Below, piece by piece: positions 33,095 to 42,688 of a stretch of DNA of 64,000 bases; the first letter of the stretch is position 1; every line of letters starts with the position of its first letter. The translations under genes were made by a program, and so were the position numbers. The DNA lies in contig NZ_CP013251.1 of NCBI RefSeq assembly GCF_001583435.1, positions 1,622,117 through 1,686,116 on the forward strand, written 5' to 3'. Origin of the DNA: Endozoicomonas montiporae CL-33. GTDB lineage: Bacteria; Pseudomonadota; Gammaproteobacteria; Pseudomonadales; Endozoicomonadaceae. The notes under the pieces were generated by a model that was not told the origin of the DNA, did no database searches, and saw only the letters and a list, made by a program, of their open reading frames with translations.

Positions 33095-34084
33095 TTACAG
33101 AGTCAGTTCGATGATGCCCTGGGGCATGGTGCACAGGTTAAGCGGGTTGGACTGGGCTTCCAGTTCAACACTCTTGCCCATGCGTCCCGGCTCCTGCTTG
33201 GCGTAGTAGGGCAAGCCATCGGTACCGACGGTTTCCATGTAATCCGCTGGTGCGAAATTGGTGACGAACATATCGGCTACACCTTCGGGTACCAGGTAGG
33301 CTTTGTCGTCTGCCACAAACTTCTGACCGTTGAGCTTGCCGCGATACTCTTCCCAGCGAACGTCCGCAAAGTCGAACCCGCCACGGGGATCGTTACGCAG
33401 CATTTCGCCCTGGTTGTAACGCTGGTAGGCATCGGCAACCGCCTTGTGATCGCAGAAGCTGTCAAAGAAAATACGGCCGCAGAGCGCCCGGTAGCCGTCA
33501 ACGTTGGCTTCCAGCGCATCTTCACTCATGCGGATGCCTTCGCGCACCTTGGTGCGTACCTTGGTGGATTCGGTTCCCAGCTTCAGTGAATGGGACTGCT
33601 GAGTCAGACCGAAAGCGTCGTAGACATCGAGTAATACAGAACCGTCCGCATCCAAAATCTTGCCGATAATGGCGCCGATACGCTGAAACTCAATGGTGAC
33701 ATCGATGGCGTTACGCATCTTTTGCAGACGACGGTTGACCACCGCTTCAACCATCTCCTGATCGGTGGTACCAAAGGCACGCTTGCCAATGATTTCATCG
33801 GCAAGGATCTGCGCCACCAGTGGCAGGTGTGTGGTTTTAAAGGCAACTGCATTGGCTTTGTCACCCGTCACTGGTGTACCTTCAGCGCCACGGGCTTTGG
33901 CTGGAACAATTGCTAAACCGTTCTTGCGCTTTTCGATCATCACGGCAGTGGTCGAAATACCTTCTTCCATAAACAGCCCGAGGGAAGAAATACGACCCGG
34001 CTTGTAGGTCGTTTCGTTAATGCCCTTGGTCAAATTGATGACCGAAAAGGCGTCGTCATTAAAGACGTCCATAGTCAGAGGCAT
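33095..34084 (-). CDS. Major capsid protein (lambda gpE-like, HK97 fold)
   Basis: 329 aa. Matches the lambda gpE family: MDVFNDDAFSVINLTKGINE at the start, VNRRLQKMRNAIDVTIEFQR in the middle, then AKQEPGRMGKSVELEAQSNP and a short terminal strand. It builds the icosahedral shell. It is preceded by the decoration protein and followed by head-tail joining genes, the lambda order. Confidence 0.93.
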   Translation of the reverse strand: MPLTMDVFNDDAFSVINLTKGINETTYKPGRISSLGLFMEEGISTTAVMIEKRKNGLAIVPAKARGAEGTPVTGDKANAVAFKTTHLPLVAQILADEIIGKRAFGTTDQEMVEAVVNRRLQKMRNAIDVTIEFQRIGAIIGKILDADGSVLLDVYDAFGLTQQSHSLKLGTESTKVRTKVREGIRMSEDALEANVDGYRALCGRIFFDSFCDHKAVADAYQRYNQGEMLRNDPRGGFDFADVRWEEYRGKLNGQKFVADDKAYLVPEGVADMFVTNFAPADYMETVGTDGLPYYAKQEPGRMGKSVELEAQSNPLNLCTMPQGIIELTL

Positions 34085-34164
34085 GGTAGTGCTCCGTATC
34101 CGTTGGATTTATTAAAGGTTGGAATACTTCAGAATTGGGTAAAACTACGACTCTGGTCGCTACG

Positions 34165-34533
34165 TTAAATAGCACCGCTGCGAACTTTGATACCTTTCGC
34201 CAGCAAGGCAGTAACCGCTGCATCTTTCTTGGCAGCAGTAATGCCATCAGGCCAGACCAGCAAGTCGTCAATCACTTGTGCATCCAGATCAATCAAAACC
34301 GCCTGCATATCACCTGCACTGGCATCGACACGGGAATACAAAACACCGGCTGCATTCTGGTTGCCATCCGTGCCAGAGGTTTTCAGGTCGGTGAATTTAC
34401 CGTCGGCAGTCAGCTGCCCCATCACGGTACCGGCTTCATAGCTGCCACCAGTGACAGTGACCTGTGTACGGCTGCGGTCGCTTTCGGCTTCGGACAGGAG
34501 AAATTCGCCAGCCCGGGCTTGCTCTGTTTTCAT
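34165..34533 (-). CDS. Head decoration protein (lambda gpD-like)
   Basis: 122 aa. Features of head decoration protein D: RAGEFLLSEAESDRSRTQVT, GSYEAGTVMGQLTADGKF, NAAGVLYSRVDASAGDMQAV. It stabilises the expanded capsid as trimers. It lies between the protease/scaffold gene and the capsid gene, as in lambda. Confidence 0.92.
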   Translation of the reverse strand: MKTEQARAGEFLLSEAESDRSRTQVTVTGGSYEAGTVMGQLTADGKFTDLKTSGTDGNQNAAGVLYSRVDASAGDMQAVLIDLDAQVIDDLLVWPDGITAAKKDAAVTALLAKGIKVRSGAI

Positions 34534-34767
34534 GGGATTTCCTCGGAAGGTTTGGGAAGGTCAGGCGTAGCTAAACGTCAGCTACGGGTTAATCGTCCGA
34601 GCTGGACGGTTAATTGGTTTGACGGCTGTTTGTTTCGCTGCGGCGCTGGTAAATGGATGAGGCGTTAATCGTACCGCTGCCTTTACCATCGTCAGGATTT
34701 TGGTAACTGGACTGCTCCGGATCGGCAACCGCCTTGGTCTCGGTGATCGCAATGGCAATCGCTTTAT

Positions 34768-35622
34768 GGTAGTGGCACAGTTCTGTGATTCTAGCCCTGT
34801 CTGCTAAAATACGACATTCGGCAACTTTGAAAAATGCGGTTTAAAAATGTGCCTTACGCAAGTCCTCTGTACAACATGTGGCAGTAACCAAGTTCGGCCT
34901 TTCGGATACAGCACTCATGATGTTCCACGATACTATTGCTGTAATGACAAATGTGAAATCAAAACCTTCATGCTTGAATATCGCTACAAGGCCTGTGAGC
35001 CTGGCGTTAAAGAAAAAATCATCGATATGGCAATAAATGGCAGCGGAATCAGGGATACAAGTAAAGTACTCGGAATAAGCAAGACAACAGTAATAAAGAC
35101 TCTAAAAAAAAAGAAAGCGGTCTGGTAAAGGTCAACCCAAATATTCAAACTATTGATCTCAAGTCAGATGCAATTATTCATGTAGGGCTTGTCTGCCAAG
35201 AGGCTGAGCTAGATGAGCAGTGGTCGTATGTTCATGATAAATCGAACCAACGCTGGCTTTGGTATGCTGTTGATCACGCTACAAATACCGTGCTTGCTTA
35301 TGTTTTCGGAAAACGGAAAGATGAAGTTTTTAAAGAACTCAAAACACTTCTGAAGCCATTTGGTATTAATAAATTTTACACCGATGATTGGGGAGCCTAT
35401 GAGCGACACCTTGATGAAAACATGCATATTATTGGTAAAGCAAACACTCAGAAGATAGAGCGTAAAAACCTTAATTTTCGGACTTGGATTAAACGGTTGG
35501 CCAGAAAGACAATTTGTTTTTCAAAGCTCGAAAAGATGCACGATATTGTTATTGGATTATTGATTAATAAAGTTGAGTTTGGGGTCAATATTCACGCGAT
35601 ATAACAGTTCTGGCCCACTACC
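34768..35622 (+). mobile_element. IS1-type element, copy 2 (855 bp)
   Basis: Same ends and length as copy 1 but inverted. The 8-bp target duplication CGCTTTAT lies at 34760-34767 and 35623-35630. Two inverted copies 5.8 kb apart could recombine to flip the segment between them. Confidence 0.93.
34847..35604 (+). CDS. IS1-family transposase (InsA/InsB' by -1 frameshift), copy 2
   Basis: Same two overlapping frames as copy 1. The InsA-like part (34847-35128) has the Cys pairs and HTH. The catalytic part is entered by a -1 slip on the A-rich run near 35103-35112 and ends at 35604 (KVEFGVNIHAI). The protein sequences of both copies are identical where compared, implying recent transposition. Confidence 0.85.
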
Positions 35623-36827
35623 CGCTTTATGAACACCTTCAGCATGACCACAGTCTTTGATAATGGTTTCGGTTTTGTCCTCAAGACCGGCAGCGGTCAA
35701 CACGTCACGAATTTTTCCGGCTTCGGCCAGTTCTGCGGTGGCCTGCTCCATAGTGGCGCCGGACTTGATCAGGCTGGACGCCATAAAACCAAACTGTTTG
35801 CCTTCGCACAGTTCCAGCAGTTCGGCGGCATCGGCTTTTTGTGGGGCTTCCGGTTGCGGGGCTTCGGGTGTTTCAACCGTTTGTTGTTGTGATTGTTCCG
35901 CAGGGTCTTTCACTGCGGGGGCTTTGGTTTCCTGAGTCATAATGGTCGCTCCTTCTGGCGAGTTAACGGTCAGGGTGGTCCCCACAGTGAGCAGGGATTG
36001 GGAAAACTTTTGGAGAACATCATCAGCAGGCATCACTTCATCCACCAGGTTGTGGGTGATGGCTTGACCGGCGGTAAAGATACCGGCTTCGGTATTCTTA
36101 ACAGCCTGCTGAGTCAGGCCGCGATATTCGGCAATTCTCTGGGTGAACAGGTCGTAGGTTTCATCGACGGACGTTTGAATTCTGCTTCTGACCGCTTCTG
36201 GCAATGGCTCGTAAATATTGCCTTCGGTCTTGCGGGAACCGGCATGGATCAGGGTGATGTTCACGCCCATCTGTTCAAAGTTTTTGCTGTAGTCAGCATG
36301 AACCACCAGTACCCCGATGCTGCCTACCTTGGCGCTACTGGTGGCAATGATCCGGTTACAGGCAGACGCTAACCAATAAGCGCCGCTGGTCATCTGATTG
36401 TAGGCCATCGCCCAGACCGGCTTGGTGCGCGAGATTTCACGAATCAGGCGGGCTGTGTCATCCACATTGTCCACCATGCCGCCGGGGCTATTTACATCCA
36501 GCAGAATGCCTCTGACGGTTTCGTCTTTTTCGGCTTCTCTCAGCTGGCTGCGAAGGTCGGCATAAGTGGTCATATTCCAATAACGACCACGACTTAACAG
36601 CATGCCTTTTACTTTAATAATGGCGATGCCGTCGGTGGTGGTTTTGAAGTCGTTGTAACCATAGCGGCCTTCATAATCCACAGAACGCTTCTGGGTCTGG
36701 ACGGCTAATTGTTCGGCATAATGGGGAGGCAACAATAACGGGCTGTCGTAGACGTCGGCCGCCAATGTTTGGGAGCCTTCGTATTCAGGTAATAGCTGCT
36801 CGGATAGTAGTTGTTCAGGCAATGGCA

Positions 36828-38330
36828 TTAGTCGTCATCCTCATCGGGGTCTGGTTCCGTTTTGCTGCTCGTTGGTTTTGCTTCTGGAAGACCTTTCCGG
36901 TATTCCATTTTCCGGCGCTCGTATTCAGCCTGCTCCCTTGCTACTTCATCAGCATCGAGACCATCTTCAGCGCACACCTTCGGCATCGAGGTCAGACTGC
37001 CGTTAATGGCATTAATCTTGGCTTTCACATCTTGATCCGGGTTGTTGTACTTCCAGCCATCCGGACGGGCTTCGTGGGCAAGGTAGTCAATGCGATTCTG
37101 GAAGTAATCGCCGGGAGTGGTCACCGCTCCGGAAGCGATGGCAGCGTTCACAGCCCAGAGCCAGGCATTGCGGCACACCTGATAAATCAGCAAATGATCC
37201 TGAGCCATTTCAATGCCACGACGGTATTCATTCAACACACCCCGTAACAAACGATCGTTGACGTTTTTCCAGTCGCCGGTCAGTAGTTCGTAGGGAATGT
37301 TTTGACCGATGGCAATCAGCTTGGACTGCCAGCTCATGAAATCGTTATAGCCCTGTCCGGTATTGTCACCGTTGAATACTTCGATACGTTCAGTGGGCAG
37401 CAGGTTCAGGAAGGTTCCGGGGTCTACATGCGCTTCGGGCATATCACCGTTTTCAGGATCAAGGGACTTGCCGGTAATGGGATCGTACAAGAAGTCATCT
37501 TCAGTGACGTCCTGATCCCTGTAAATGGCGCCGGTGATGGGTGAACGAGTCTGCTTTCGGGTCAGTTCCGCATCGTCGTAACTGTCAAAGGTGTAAGCCT
37601 TCAGCAAGCTTTGAACCGGATCGGGTTCGCCACGAATCTGCCCGGGACGGGTTGGCATGTAATGATGGATCACCTGGCTGGCAGGAATCCGCATCAACTG
37701 CCCCATATCCAACGCATCAGCGTCTTCGCCCGGATGGGATTTATACATCCAGTACGCCACCCGACGACCTTTCCTAAACTCAACACCCTGACGAATCATG
37801 TTGCCGTTCGCCCGTACCTGGTTCAGATCCTGCGGGACAAATTCCGATTCCAACACCTGCAGCTGCATGGGAATCGCCAAACCTTCGGACAGGCTGCGGG
37901 CGCGCATTCTGATAAATACTTCACCAGCAGTACGACGCGAACGAACTGTCTGAGACTGCAAGCCGTTGAAGTCGAGAATACCTTCAGGGTCAGCCTGTTT
38001 TACCCAGAGTTTCCACAGGGTGTTCATCTGTTCCTGAAAAGTTTTATTCTGGGCAGTACTGCGAACAGTGACACCGGTTCCCACTTCGTTAATGGTGTTC
38101 TTTTCAATGCCGCTGTAGATCAACGGCATATTGCGATACGCCGCACGGGTACGGTTACGCAGAGTGTTTAATGTGTTTCTTAACGCACTGTTGGGACCGT
38201 GGGCAGGCGCATACCAGTAACGGGTACGGGGGCTTTGTTTAGCCGCCTCATAACTGTTCGGTAATGTCTGGCCAGACACTAACGGCTGACCATCCAAGCC
38301 GATAATGGGCGAAACTCTGCGTGCAGTCAT
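36828..38330 (-). CDS. Portal protein (lambda gpB-like)
   Basis: 500 aa. Family motifs of lambda-type portals: NTLRNRTRAAYRNMPLIYSG, ENGDMPEAHVDPGTFLNLLP, IGQNIPYELLTGDWKNVNDR and RGVLNEYRRGIEMAQDHLL. The dodecameric portal is the DNA gate and head-tail connector base. It abuts the protease gene by one base. Confidence 0.94.
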   Translation of the reverse strand: MTARRVSPIIGLDGQPLVSGQTLPNSYEAAKQSPRTRYWYAPAHGPNSALRNTLNTLRNRTRAAYRNMPLIYSGIEKNTINEVGTGVTVRSTAQNKTFQEQMNTLWKLWVKQADPEGILDFNGLQSQTVRSRRTAGEVFIRMRARSLSEGLAIPMQLQVLESEFVPQDLNQVRANGNMIRQGVEFRKGRRVAYWMYKSHPGEDADALDMGQLMRIPASQVIHHYMPTRPGQIRGEPDPVQSLLKAYTFDSYDDAELTRKQTRSPITGAIYRDQDVTEDDFLYDPITGKSLDPENGDMPEAHVDPGTFLNLLPTERIEVFNGDNTGQGYNDFMSWQSKLIAIGQNIPYELLTGDWKNVNDRLLRGVLNEYRRGIEMAQDHLLIYQVCRNAWLWAVNAAIASGAVTTPGDYFQNRIDYLAHEARPDGWKYNNPDQDVKAKINAINGSLTSMPKVCAEDGLDADEVAREQAEYERRKMEYRKGLPEAKPTSSKTEPDPDEDDD

Positions 38331-38338
38331 TCTTGTTG

Positions 38339-38536
38339 TTATCCCTTGCAGGTCGTCATTCGAACCGCACGAATCCGGCGCTTGCCTGCCAGTCTTTGAG
38401 CCACAATACGACGGGCTTCTTTCAATTCTTTGATGGAGCGATAACGGACTTTACGACCATCGGCGAACGTGACTTCCAGCTCGCCCGCTGTGATCGCTTC
38501 GTCAAGGTCGTCGAGTTGTTGTTGGGTGAATGCCAT
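38339..38536 (-). CDS. Head-to-tail joining protein W (lambda gpW-like)
   Basis: 65 aa, MAFTQQQLDDLDEAITAGEL then VTFADGRKVRYRSIKELKEA and RRIVAQRL, matching the gpW fold and lambda order A-W-B. It binds the portal after packaging. Confidence 0.92.
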   Translation of the reverse strand: MAFTQQQLDDLDEAITAGELEVTFADGRKVRYRSIKELKEARRIVAQRLAGKRRIRAVRMTTCKG

Positions 38537-38542
38537 TTATTG

Positions 38543-40645
38543 TTATCCGATTTTGAAACGGGTTCGTCGTCCGCTGCGTCTTCTTCTTGGGGGTACATTG
38601 GCCGGACTGCGTTCGTCAGTCAGAACTTCTGAATTCTGATCCAGAGGTCTTGCCCAGGCGGGAGCGTTATCCCAGTCCACTATCTTGTGAGCGCCTTTAT
38701 GGATTGCTGCGGCAAGGCTGTAGCAACACAGGTCAAAGGCTTCGTTCGCACCCTTGCCCGGCTTTTCCCAGACACCGTTGGCGTTACGGACTTCGTAGGT
38801 CAGCTCATCAAAGAACCATTCACCCAACCAGTCCGGAAAGTGAATGTATCCCGGTCCCGGTGTTTCTCGACTCAGTGCGTTGGCAATCTGATCTTTCAGT
38901 TCGTTAGTAGCAAGCAGGTAAATAGGCACATCACCCGCCGCTGATGCTTTACGATCCTTACGGCGGGTATTATCCGGAAAGCTTTCTTTAATCAGGCTTT
39001 GTTGTTTTCCACTGGCACCTTTCACCAGCATGATCCGGCGGTGATGCCCGTTACGCTTTGCCCGGCGGTAAAACTTGTAAGCCTGGTCGGTGACACTGGT
39101 CTGGCCTGACGTGCCTTTTTCACCACCAATATCAATGGCGGCCAGTAGCGGGGCTAATCGTCTTCCAGAATCATCAGCCAATGGGTAGCTTTTGTTGATG
39201 ACCTGATCAATCAATAAATCCCAGTCTTCGGGATAAGCCGACGGGTCGATGGGCAGAAAATTGCCGTCATCGTCTTTGCGCTCACTGTGACGGATGTTGT
39301 AACGATCAACCACCCACTTTTCCATGCCTTCACCGTAGGCATGAACCTGAACAACGAATCTTCTTTTCTTTCCGCCCTGAACATCCACCGATGCCGTTGA
39401 AAATCGTGCCCGTAATGGGATGGTGCGCTTTACGGTTTCTTCAGCCCGGTCTTTCAGGGAGTCGGATGTTCTGGCTTCGGCTCGTATATGGCTTAAGAAT
39501 GGCCGCCCAATATCCGTATTAACCGCCAGCCTTAGCGGGCCTTCGTTATTGGTTTTTTCAAAAATCTGCAAGGCTGATAGCAAATTGAAAACCAGCTGTT
39601 GCCAAGTTTGAAACGCAGCTGCCGGACCTTCCATCCAGAAGCTGGCAAAATCACTGCGGCGGGGTTCACCTTCCAACTGTCCGAACTTGTCAACCTTGCA
39701 GCCTTCAGGCACCCAGACTGCGCTATTCATCATTCTGGCTTTTTCGCTGGGTGGGATGGCATTGGAACCGCAAATTCCACATATAGGACAGTTGCACACC
39801 ACTGTTTCACTGGCTGCTTTGATATCCGTTTCTTCCTTGTCCCAGTCCAAATATTCAAACCGAGCCGGAAAGTACATCTGGCATTCAGGGCATTGCCAGT
39901 ACAAAAGACGACGATCGCCAATATTGTAAAGGCTGAGAATACCCACAGTGGGTGGAGCTTCATGTGGATTTTCTGTTGTCGCTTTCCACTTTGGGTCGAT
40001 CACCTCAAAACCTGGTGAACCTTCCGCTACACACATACCACGAGATCCGAACGTCTGGGTACGCTTTAGCGCCATTCCCCAGGCTTCACCCTCGCCGCCA
40101 ATATCTCTGGGATGCTTGTCGTAATCAGTCAGAACAACCCGGCGAAAATCGGAACCGGAAAGAATCCGTTTTGACGGATGACCAATTTTCAGAAAGTTAC
40201 CTGACCTGAAGCGACGGTCAAAAATATTATTGTCATGTCCTCTTGGACTAATGCATTCCCTTAACTTCGGGCTATTCTCAAGCATCGGAGTAATTCGGGT
40301 TTTAGAAAACTCGGAAGCCTTTTCCTTGCTCATCTGTACAATCAGGAATTGCGACGGGTCACACTTAACGTCATAACCAAGAAAACCATCGACGAGGGCG
40401 TTGGTTTTAGCTGTTCGGGCAGGACCAGCAAAGATGACACCCCGATATTTGCGGCTGTTAAGCAGGTCGAGAGGTTCAAGTATGTAGGGTGCAACCTCCG
40501 GATCCCAAGGCTGGTAATTTCCTGACGGCCCTTTTGTCCAGACGTACCGGGTAATGGCTTCACTGACCTTTAGTCGTTGAGGTGGCTTTAACAGCCCAGC
40601 AATGTCAAATCTGACTTTTTCGGCACTGCCGTGTTTAATCATCAT
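38543..40645 (-). CDS. Terminase large subunit (lambda gpA-like)
   Basis: 700 aa. Packaging ATPase: GVIFAGPARTAKTNALVDG (Walker A type, about residue 72), VLTDYDKHPRDIGGEGEAW (Walker B region), zinc-like CPECQMYFP and CNCPICG. The C-terminal nuclease region has AAIDIGGEKGTSGQT and a late EAFDLCCYSLAAA. It cuts concatemers at cos and drives DNA into the prohead. It overlaps the small subunit by 11 bp. Confidence 0.94.
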   Translation of the reverse strand: MMIKHGSAEKVRFDIAGLLKPPQRLKVSEAITRYVWTKGPSGNYQPWDPEVAPYILEPLDLLNSRKYRGVIFAGPARTAKTNALVDGFLGYDVKCDPSQFLIVQMSKEKASEFSKTRITPMLENSPKLRECISPRGHDNNIFDRRFRSGNFLKIGHPSKRILSGSDFRRVVLTDYDKHPRDIGGEGEAWGMALKRTQTFGSRGMCVAEGSPGFEVIDPKWKATTENPHEAPPTVGILSLYNIGDRRLLYWQCPECQMYFPARFEYLDWDKEETDIKAASETVVCNCPICGICGSNAIPPSEKARMMNSAVWVPEGCKVDKFGQLEGEPRRSDFASFWMEGPAAAFQTWQQLVFNLLSALQIFEKTNNEGPLRLAVNTDIGRPFLSHIRAEARTSDSLKDRAEETVKRTIPLRARFSTASVDVQGGKKRRFVVQVHAYGEGMEKWVVDRYNIRHSERKDDDGNFLPIDPSAYPEDWDLLIDQVINKSYPLADDSGRRLAPLLAAIDIGGEKGTSGQTSVTDQAYKFYRRAKRNGHHRRIMLVKGASGKQQSLIKESFPDNTRRKDRKASAAGDVPIYLLATNELKDQIANALSRETPGPGYIHFPDWLGEWFFDELTYEVRNANGVWEKPGKGANEAFDLCCYSLAAAIHKGAHKIVDWDNAPAWARPLDQNSEVLTDERSPANVPPRRRRSGRRTRFKIG

Positions 40646-41144
40646 CGACTAACTGCTCAGCTCCAGACATAACAGCACGGTGATACATCTGCTCACGAAT
40701 AGCATCAACTTCTGACTGTACTCTTTCCAACACATCGCCCGATAGTCCGCATTTTCTCTCAAGTAAATCAGTCAGGCTGTCCAGAGGATCAACAATTGCG
40801 CTCACAAAATCGGCGTACCCTTCTGCGACTTCACTGTTTGGTATGAGCTGACCAACTTCTTTTTCCAGAGCAACTCTGGAACGCTCCGAATCAAACCAGT
40901 CCTTACGATCTTTAGGAGGCATCTTGTCAAGAGAATCGTAACCACCGTAATCACCATCAACACCCGGTGCCGGAGCAAACACGGCCTTGGCAGCATCAGC
41001 CACCAGATAAAGAGGCGCGTTCCGTTTCTGATCAACTGGTAGAACATTTGCCTGCTTCAAGCGTTTACGAACCGTATCCCGGGAAACTCCAAAGGCTTCT
41101 GCCAGCTGGGTGATGTTCCAGTGAAATCTTGCTTGGCCATCCAT
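40635..41144 (-). CDS. Terminase small subunit (lambda Nu1-like)
   Basis: 169 aa from ATG 41144 (MDGQARFHWNITQLAEAFGV); a TTG at 41153 is an alternative. The N-terminal winged HTH (NITQLAEAFGVSRDTVRKRL) binds cos DNA, followed by LVADAAKAVFAP. The helical C-terminus contacts the large subunit. It is the first head gene, as in lambda. Confidence 0.88.
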   Translation of the reverse strand: MDGQARFHWNITQLAEAFGVSRDTVRKRLKQANVLPVDQKRNAPLYLVADAAKAVFAPAPGVDGDYGGYDSLDKMPPKDRKDWFDSERSRVALEKEVGQLIPNSEVAEGYADFVSAIVDPLDSLTDLLERKCGLSGDVLERVQSEVDAIREQMYHRAVMSGAEQLVDDD

Positions 41145-41244
41145 ACCATTCAACGTTGCCCGAGCTGACGATGACAGCTTTCTTCAAATGTTTATTCTGA
41201 TAAGGCTTTTCGTCAGCGTCGTCAGGTCTCAGCCCAGCAACCAC

Positions 41245-41256
41245 GGGGAATACCCC
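41245..41256. other. Candidate cosN dyad
   Basis: GGGGAATACCCC, a 12-bp dyad about 100 bp upstream of the terminase small-subunit start, in a stretch with no convincing gene (41154-41326). Lambda-type phages have a 12-bp staggered cosN with partial dyad there. Position and symmetry are the only support. Confidence 0.3.
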
Positions 41257-41326
41257 CACCTGCTGCTGACGACCATAGAAACCCGAAATTTACTCAAACT
41301 CCGCGCTCTCCGTCTCCCCGTGGTGG

Positions 41327-41542
41327 TCACTGAGAGGGTAGGGTCCCATCGGTTAGTGGCTCGATCCATGTACGCATTGACACCTGCTGGCAGACTCTCG
41401 CGCCTTCTTTTACAAGGCAGCTTGTCTTTGAATCAGTCGCCAGCTCCATCGACTCTGGTGCCTTTCTAATGTCACCGGTGTAGATGCCCCAGCAGAGCAA
41501 AGCGATCATAATAGTGAGTAATGTGATTAAGACGTTCTTCAT
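41327..41542 (-). CDS. Small exported or membrane protein of the lysis region
   Basis: 71 aa from ATG 41542 (MKNVLITLLTIMIALLCWGI), a signal-anchor or signal peptide, then a polar tail with two Cys (TSCLVKEGARVCQQ). Placed after lysozyme, holin and a coiled-coil membrane protein, it could be a spanin-like or Rz1-like component, but there is no lipobox. It overlaps no other late gene. Function inferred from position only. Confidence 0.55.
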   Translation of the reverse strand: MKNVLITLLTIMIALLCWGIYTGDIRKAPESMELATDSKTSCLVKEGARVCQQVSMRTWIEPLTDGTLPSQ

Positions 41543-41555
41543 TAATTGCTCTCTA

Positions 41556-41804
41556 TCAGTTCCGCTCAATCAACCGATCCAGCTTACTGTTCATCTTGTC
41601 GATGCTGGACTTGAGTTCTTTCCAGGCTTCCTTGTTGGCTTCCCAGTTGCGGTTCTGCATTTCACGAACCTGCTCAATATCCTTGGCGTTTAAATCAATA
41701 CGCCGTTCAATGCCTCCACCCCAGACGAACAATGAGGCAATCACCATAACTGTGCTGATGATATGGGTGATGCTTACCTTGCGATCCAAGTGCCAGTGCT
41801 CCAT
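41556..41804 (-). CDS. Single-helix membrane protein with coiled coil (lysis region)
   Basis: 82 aa. Hydrophobic helix at residues 12-30 (ITHIISTVMVIASLFVWGGG), then a heptad-rich helix (IEQVREMQNRNWEANKEAWK, ELKSSIDKMNSKLDRL). This layout is typical of small phage proteins next to holins (spanin- or DUF-type). The stop/start overlaps the holin gene by one base. Confidence 0.65.
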   Translation of the reverse strand: MEHWHLDRKVSITHIISTVMVIASLFVWGGGIERRIDLNAKDIEQVREMQNRNWEANKEAWKELKSSIDKMNSKLDRLIERN

Positions 41805-42217
41805 TAGCTTTTACTCCTTGCTCTTATAATTCCCTCTGCTGTACCACCGGCAAAGTAGAAACCAAGGATGATGGCAAATGGTACACCCAATGTGTCGTTG
41901 TTCTTGTTGGCCAGCTCTTTGGAGATGTCCAGCACTGTGTTGCTTCTGCAGATCATTTCAGTGGCGCAAGGTTCCATGAAAGCCGCGATGACCATCATGA
42001 ATGCACACACCAACCAGACCAGTACGTAAGGAATACCAACGGTGAGAGCCAGAAAACGCTGAGCCAGTTTGAAGGGTTCATACGCTTTAAGCAGTCTGAG
42101 GAAATGTCCGGCCTTTTCCTGGTTGGTGAAGATCGCTGCATCGATGCCGTTGTAAATGCCATCGGTTGCCTTCTTGATGACATTGTCACTACCGAACAGT
42201 TTGCCCCAGAAGCTCAT
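41804..42217 (-). CDS. Holin, three-helix type
   Basis: 137 aa. Amphipathic start (MSFWGKLFGSDNVIKKATDG), then helices LAQRFLALTVGIPYVLVWLV and CAFMMVIAAFMEP, and a last helix FAIILGFYFAGGTAEGII. This matches the 3TM holin family seen in GTA and many prophages, which opens the inner membrane for the endolysin. It lies between lysozyme and the coiled-coil protein. Confidence 0.75.
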   Translation of the reverse strand: MSFWGKLFGSDNVIKKATDGIYNGIDAAIFTNQEKAGHFLRLLKAYEPFKLAQRFLALTVGIPYVLVWLVCAFMMVIAAFMEPCATEMICRSNTVLDISKELANKNNDTLGVPFAIILGFYFAGGTAEGIIRARSKS

Positions 42218-42220
42218 GAT

Positions 42221-42670
42221 CTAATCCCGTCCAATATCTTCAGGCCACTCACCAGTCGCCATCATTTTGATTAAACGTCCAGCACGGTTAGGTACCTGCT
42301 TAGCCCAACGGCTCTCAAGCATTTCTTTTGCAGCCAGACTGAAGTCACGCAGAGCCAGAGCATTGATCATCTTCCGGAACTGCGAAAACTTCGGCCAGCC
42401 AAGGTTGAAGCACATATCAACCAGCACAGTCTGACGCACACGATCCAACTGATCCCAGAACAGAAGGTTCCGAATCAGTACCTGCCGGCAATCGTAAACA
42501 TCATTGGCTAACAACTGCTCTGCTTCGTCTCTGGTTATTCCGTTATCTTCAATATTGCGACCATAGCCAATAGTGAGTTTTCCAGCAGTGCAGCGATACG
42601 GACGCGAGCGAAAGCCTTCATGATGTCTGATCAAGTCTTCAGCTTTCATGGGTTGGGAGAATGCGGACAT
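42221..42670 (-). CDS. Endolysin, GH24 (T4-type) lysozyme
   Basis: 149 aa, no signal peptide. Active-site block HHEGFRSRPYRCTAGKLTIG then YGRNIEDNGIT. This is Glu-x8-Cys-x5-Thr, as in the T4 lysozyme Glu/Asp-Cys/Thr triad. The C-terminal VDMCFNLGWPKFSQFRKMIN and SRWAKQVPNRAGRLIKMM are family signatures. It degrades peptidoglycan at lysis after holin action. It starts 19 bp after the tRNA. Confidence 0.92.
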   Translation of the reverse strand: MSAFSQPMKAEDLIRHHEGFRSRPYRCTAGKLTIGYGRNIEDNGITRDEAEQLLANDVYDCRQVLIRNLLFWDQLDRVRQTVLVDMCFNLGWPKFSQFRKMINALALRDFSLAAKEMLESRWAKQVPNRAGRLIKMMATGEWPEDIGRD

Positions 42671-42688
42671 TTTTATTTTTTGAAGTGG

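Larger units (their letters stand above)
34610..36828 (-). pseudogene. S49-type capsid protease/scaffold (lambda gpC-like), split by IS1-type element
   Basis: The N-terminal 402 codons (36828-35623) carry the SppA-like peptidase: ILLDVNSPGGMVDN (about residue 108), catalytic Ser region QMTSGAYWLASACNRIIATS and SSAKVGSIGV. A Pro/Gln-rich linker and scaffold-like helices follow. After HKA the IS at 34768-35622 inserts. The remaining frame (34767-34610) reads IAIAITETKAVADPEQSSYQ to SETNSRQTN. Removing the IS and one CGCTTTAT duplication restores about 453 codons. gpC matures the lambda portal and prohead. Now the protein ends with IS-derived residues, but the protease domain itself is intact. 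Confidence 0.88.

Noticed and set aside
41065..41259. 64-codon minus-strand frame upstream of and overlapping the terminase small subunit
   Set aside because: It overlaps the Nu1-like gene in another frame and shows no convincing protein character.
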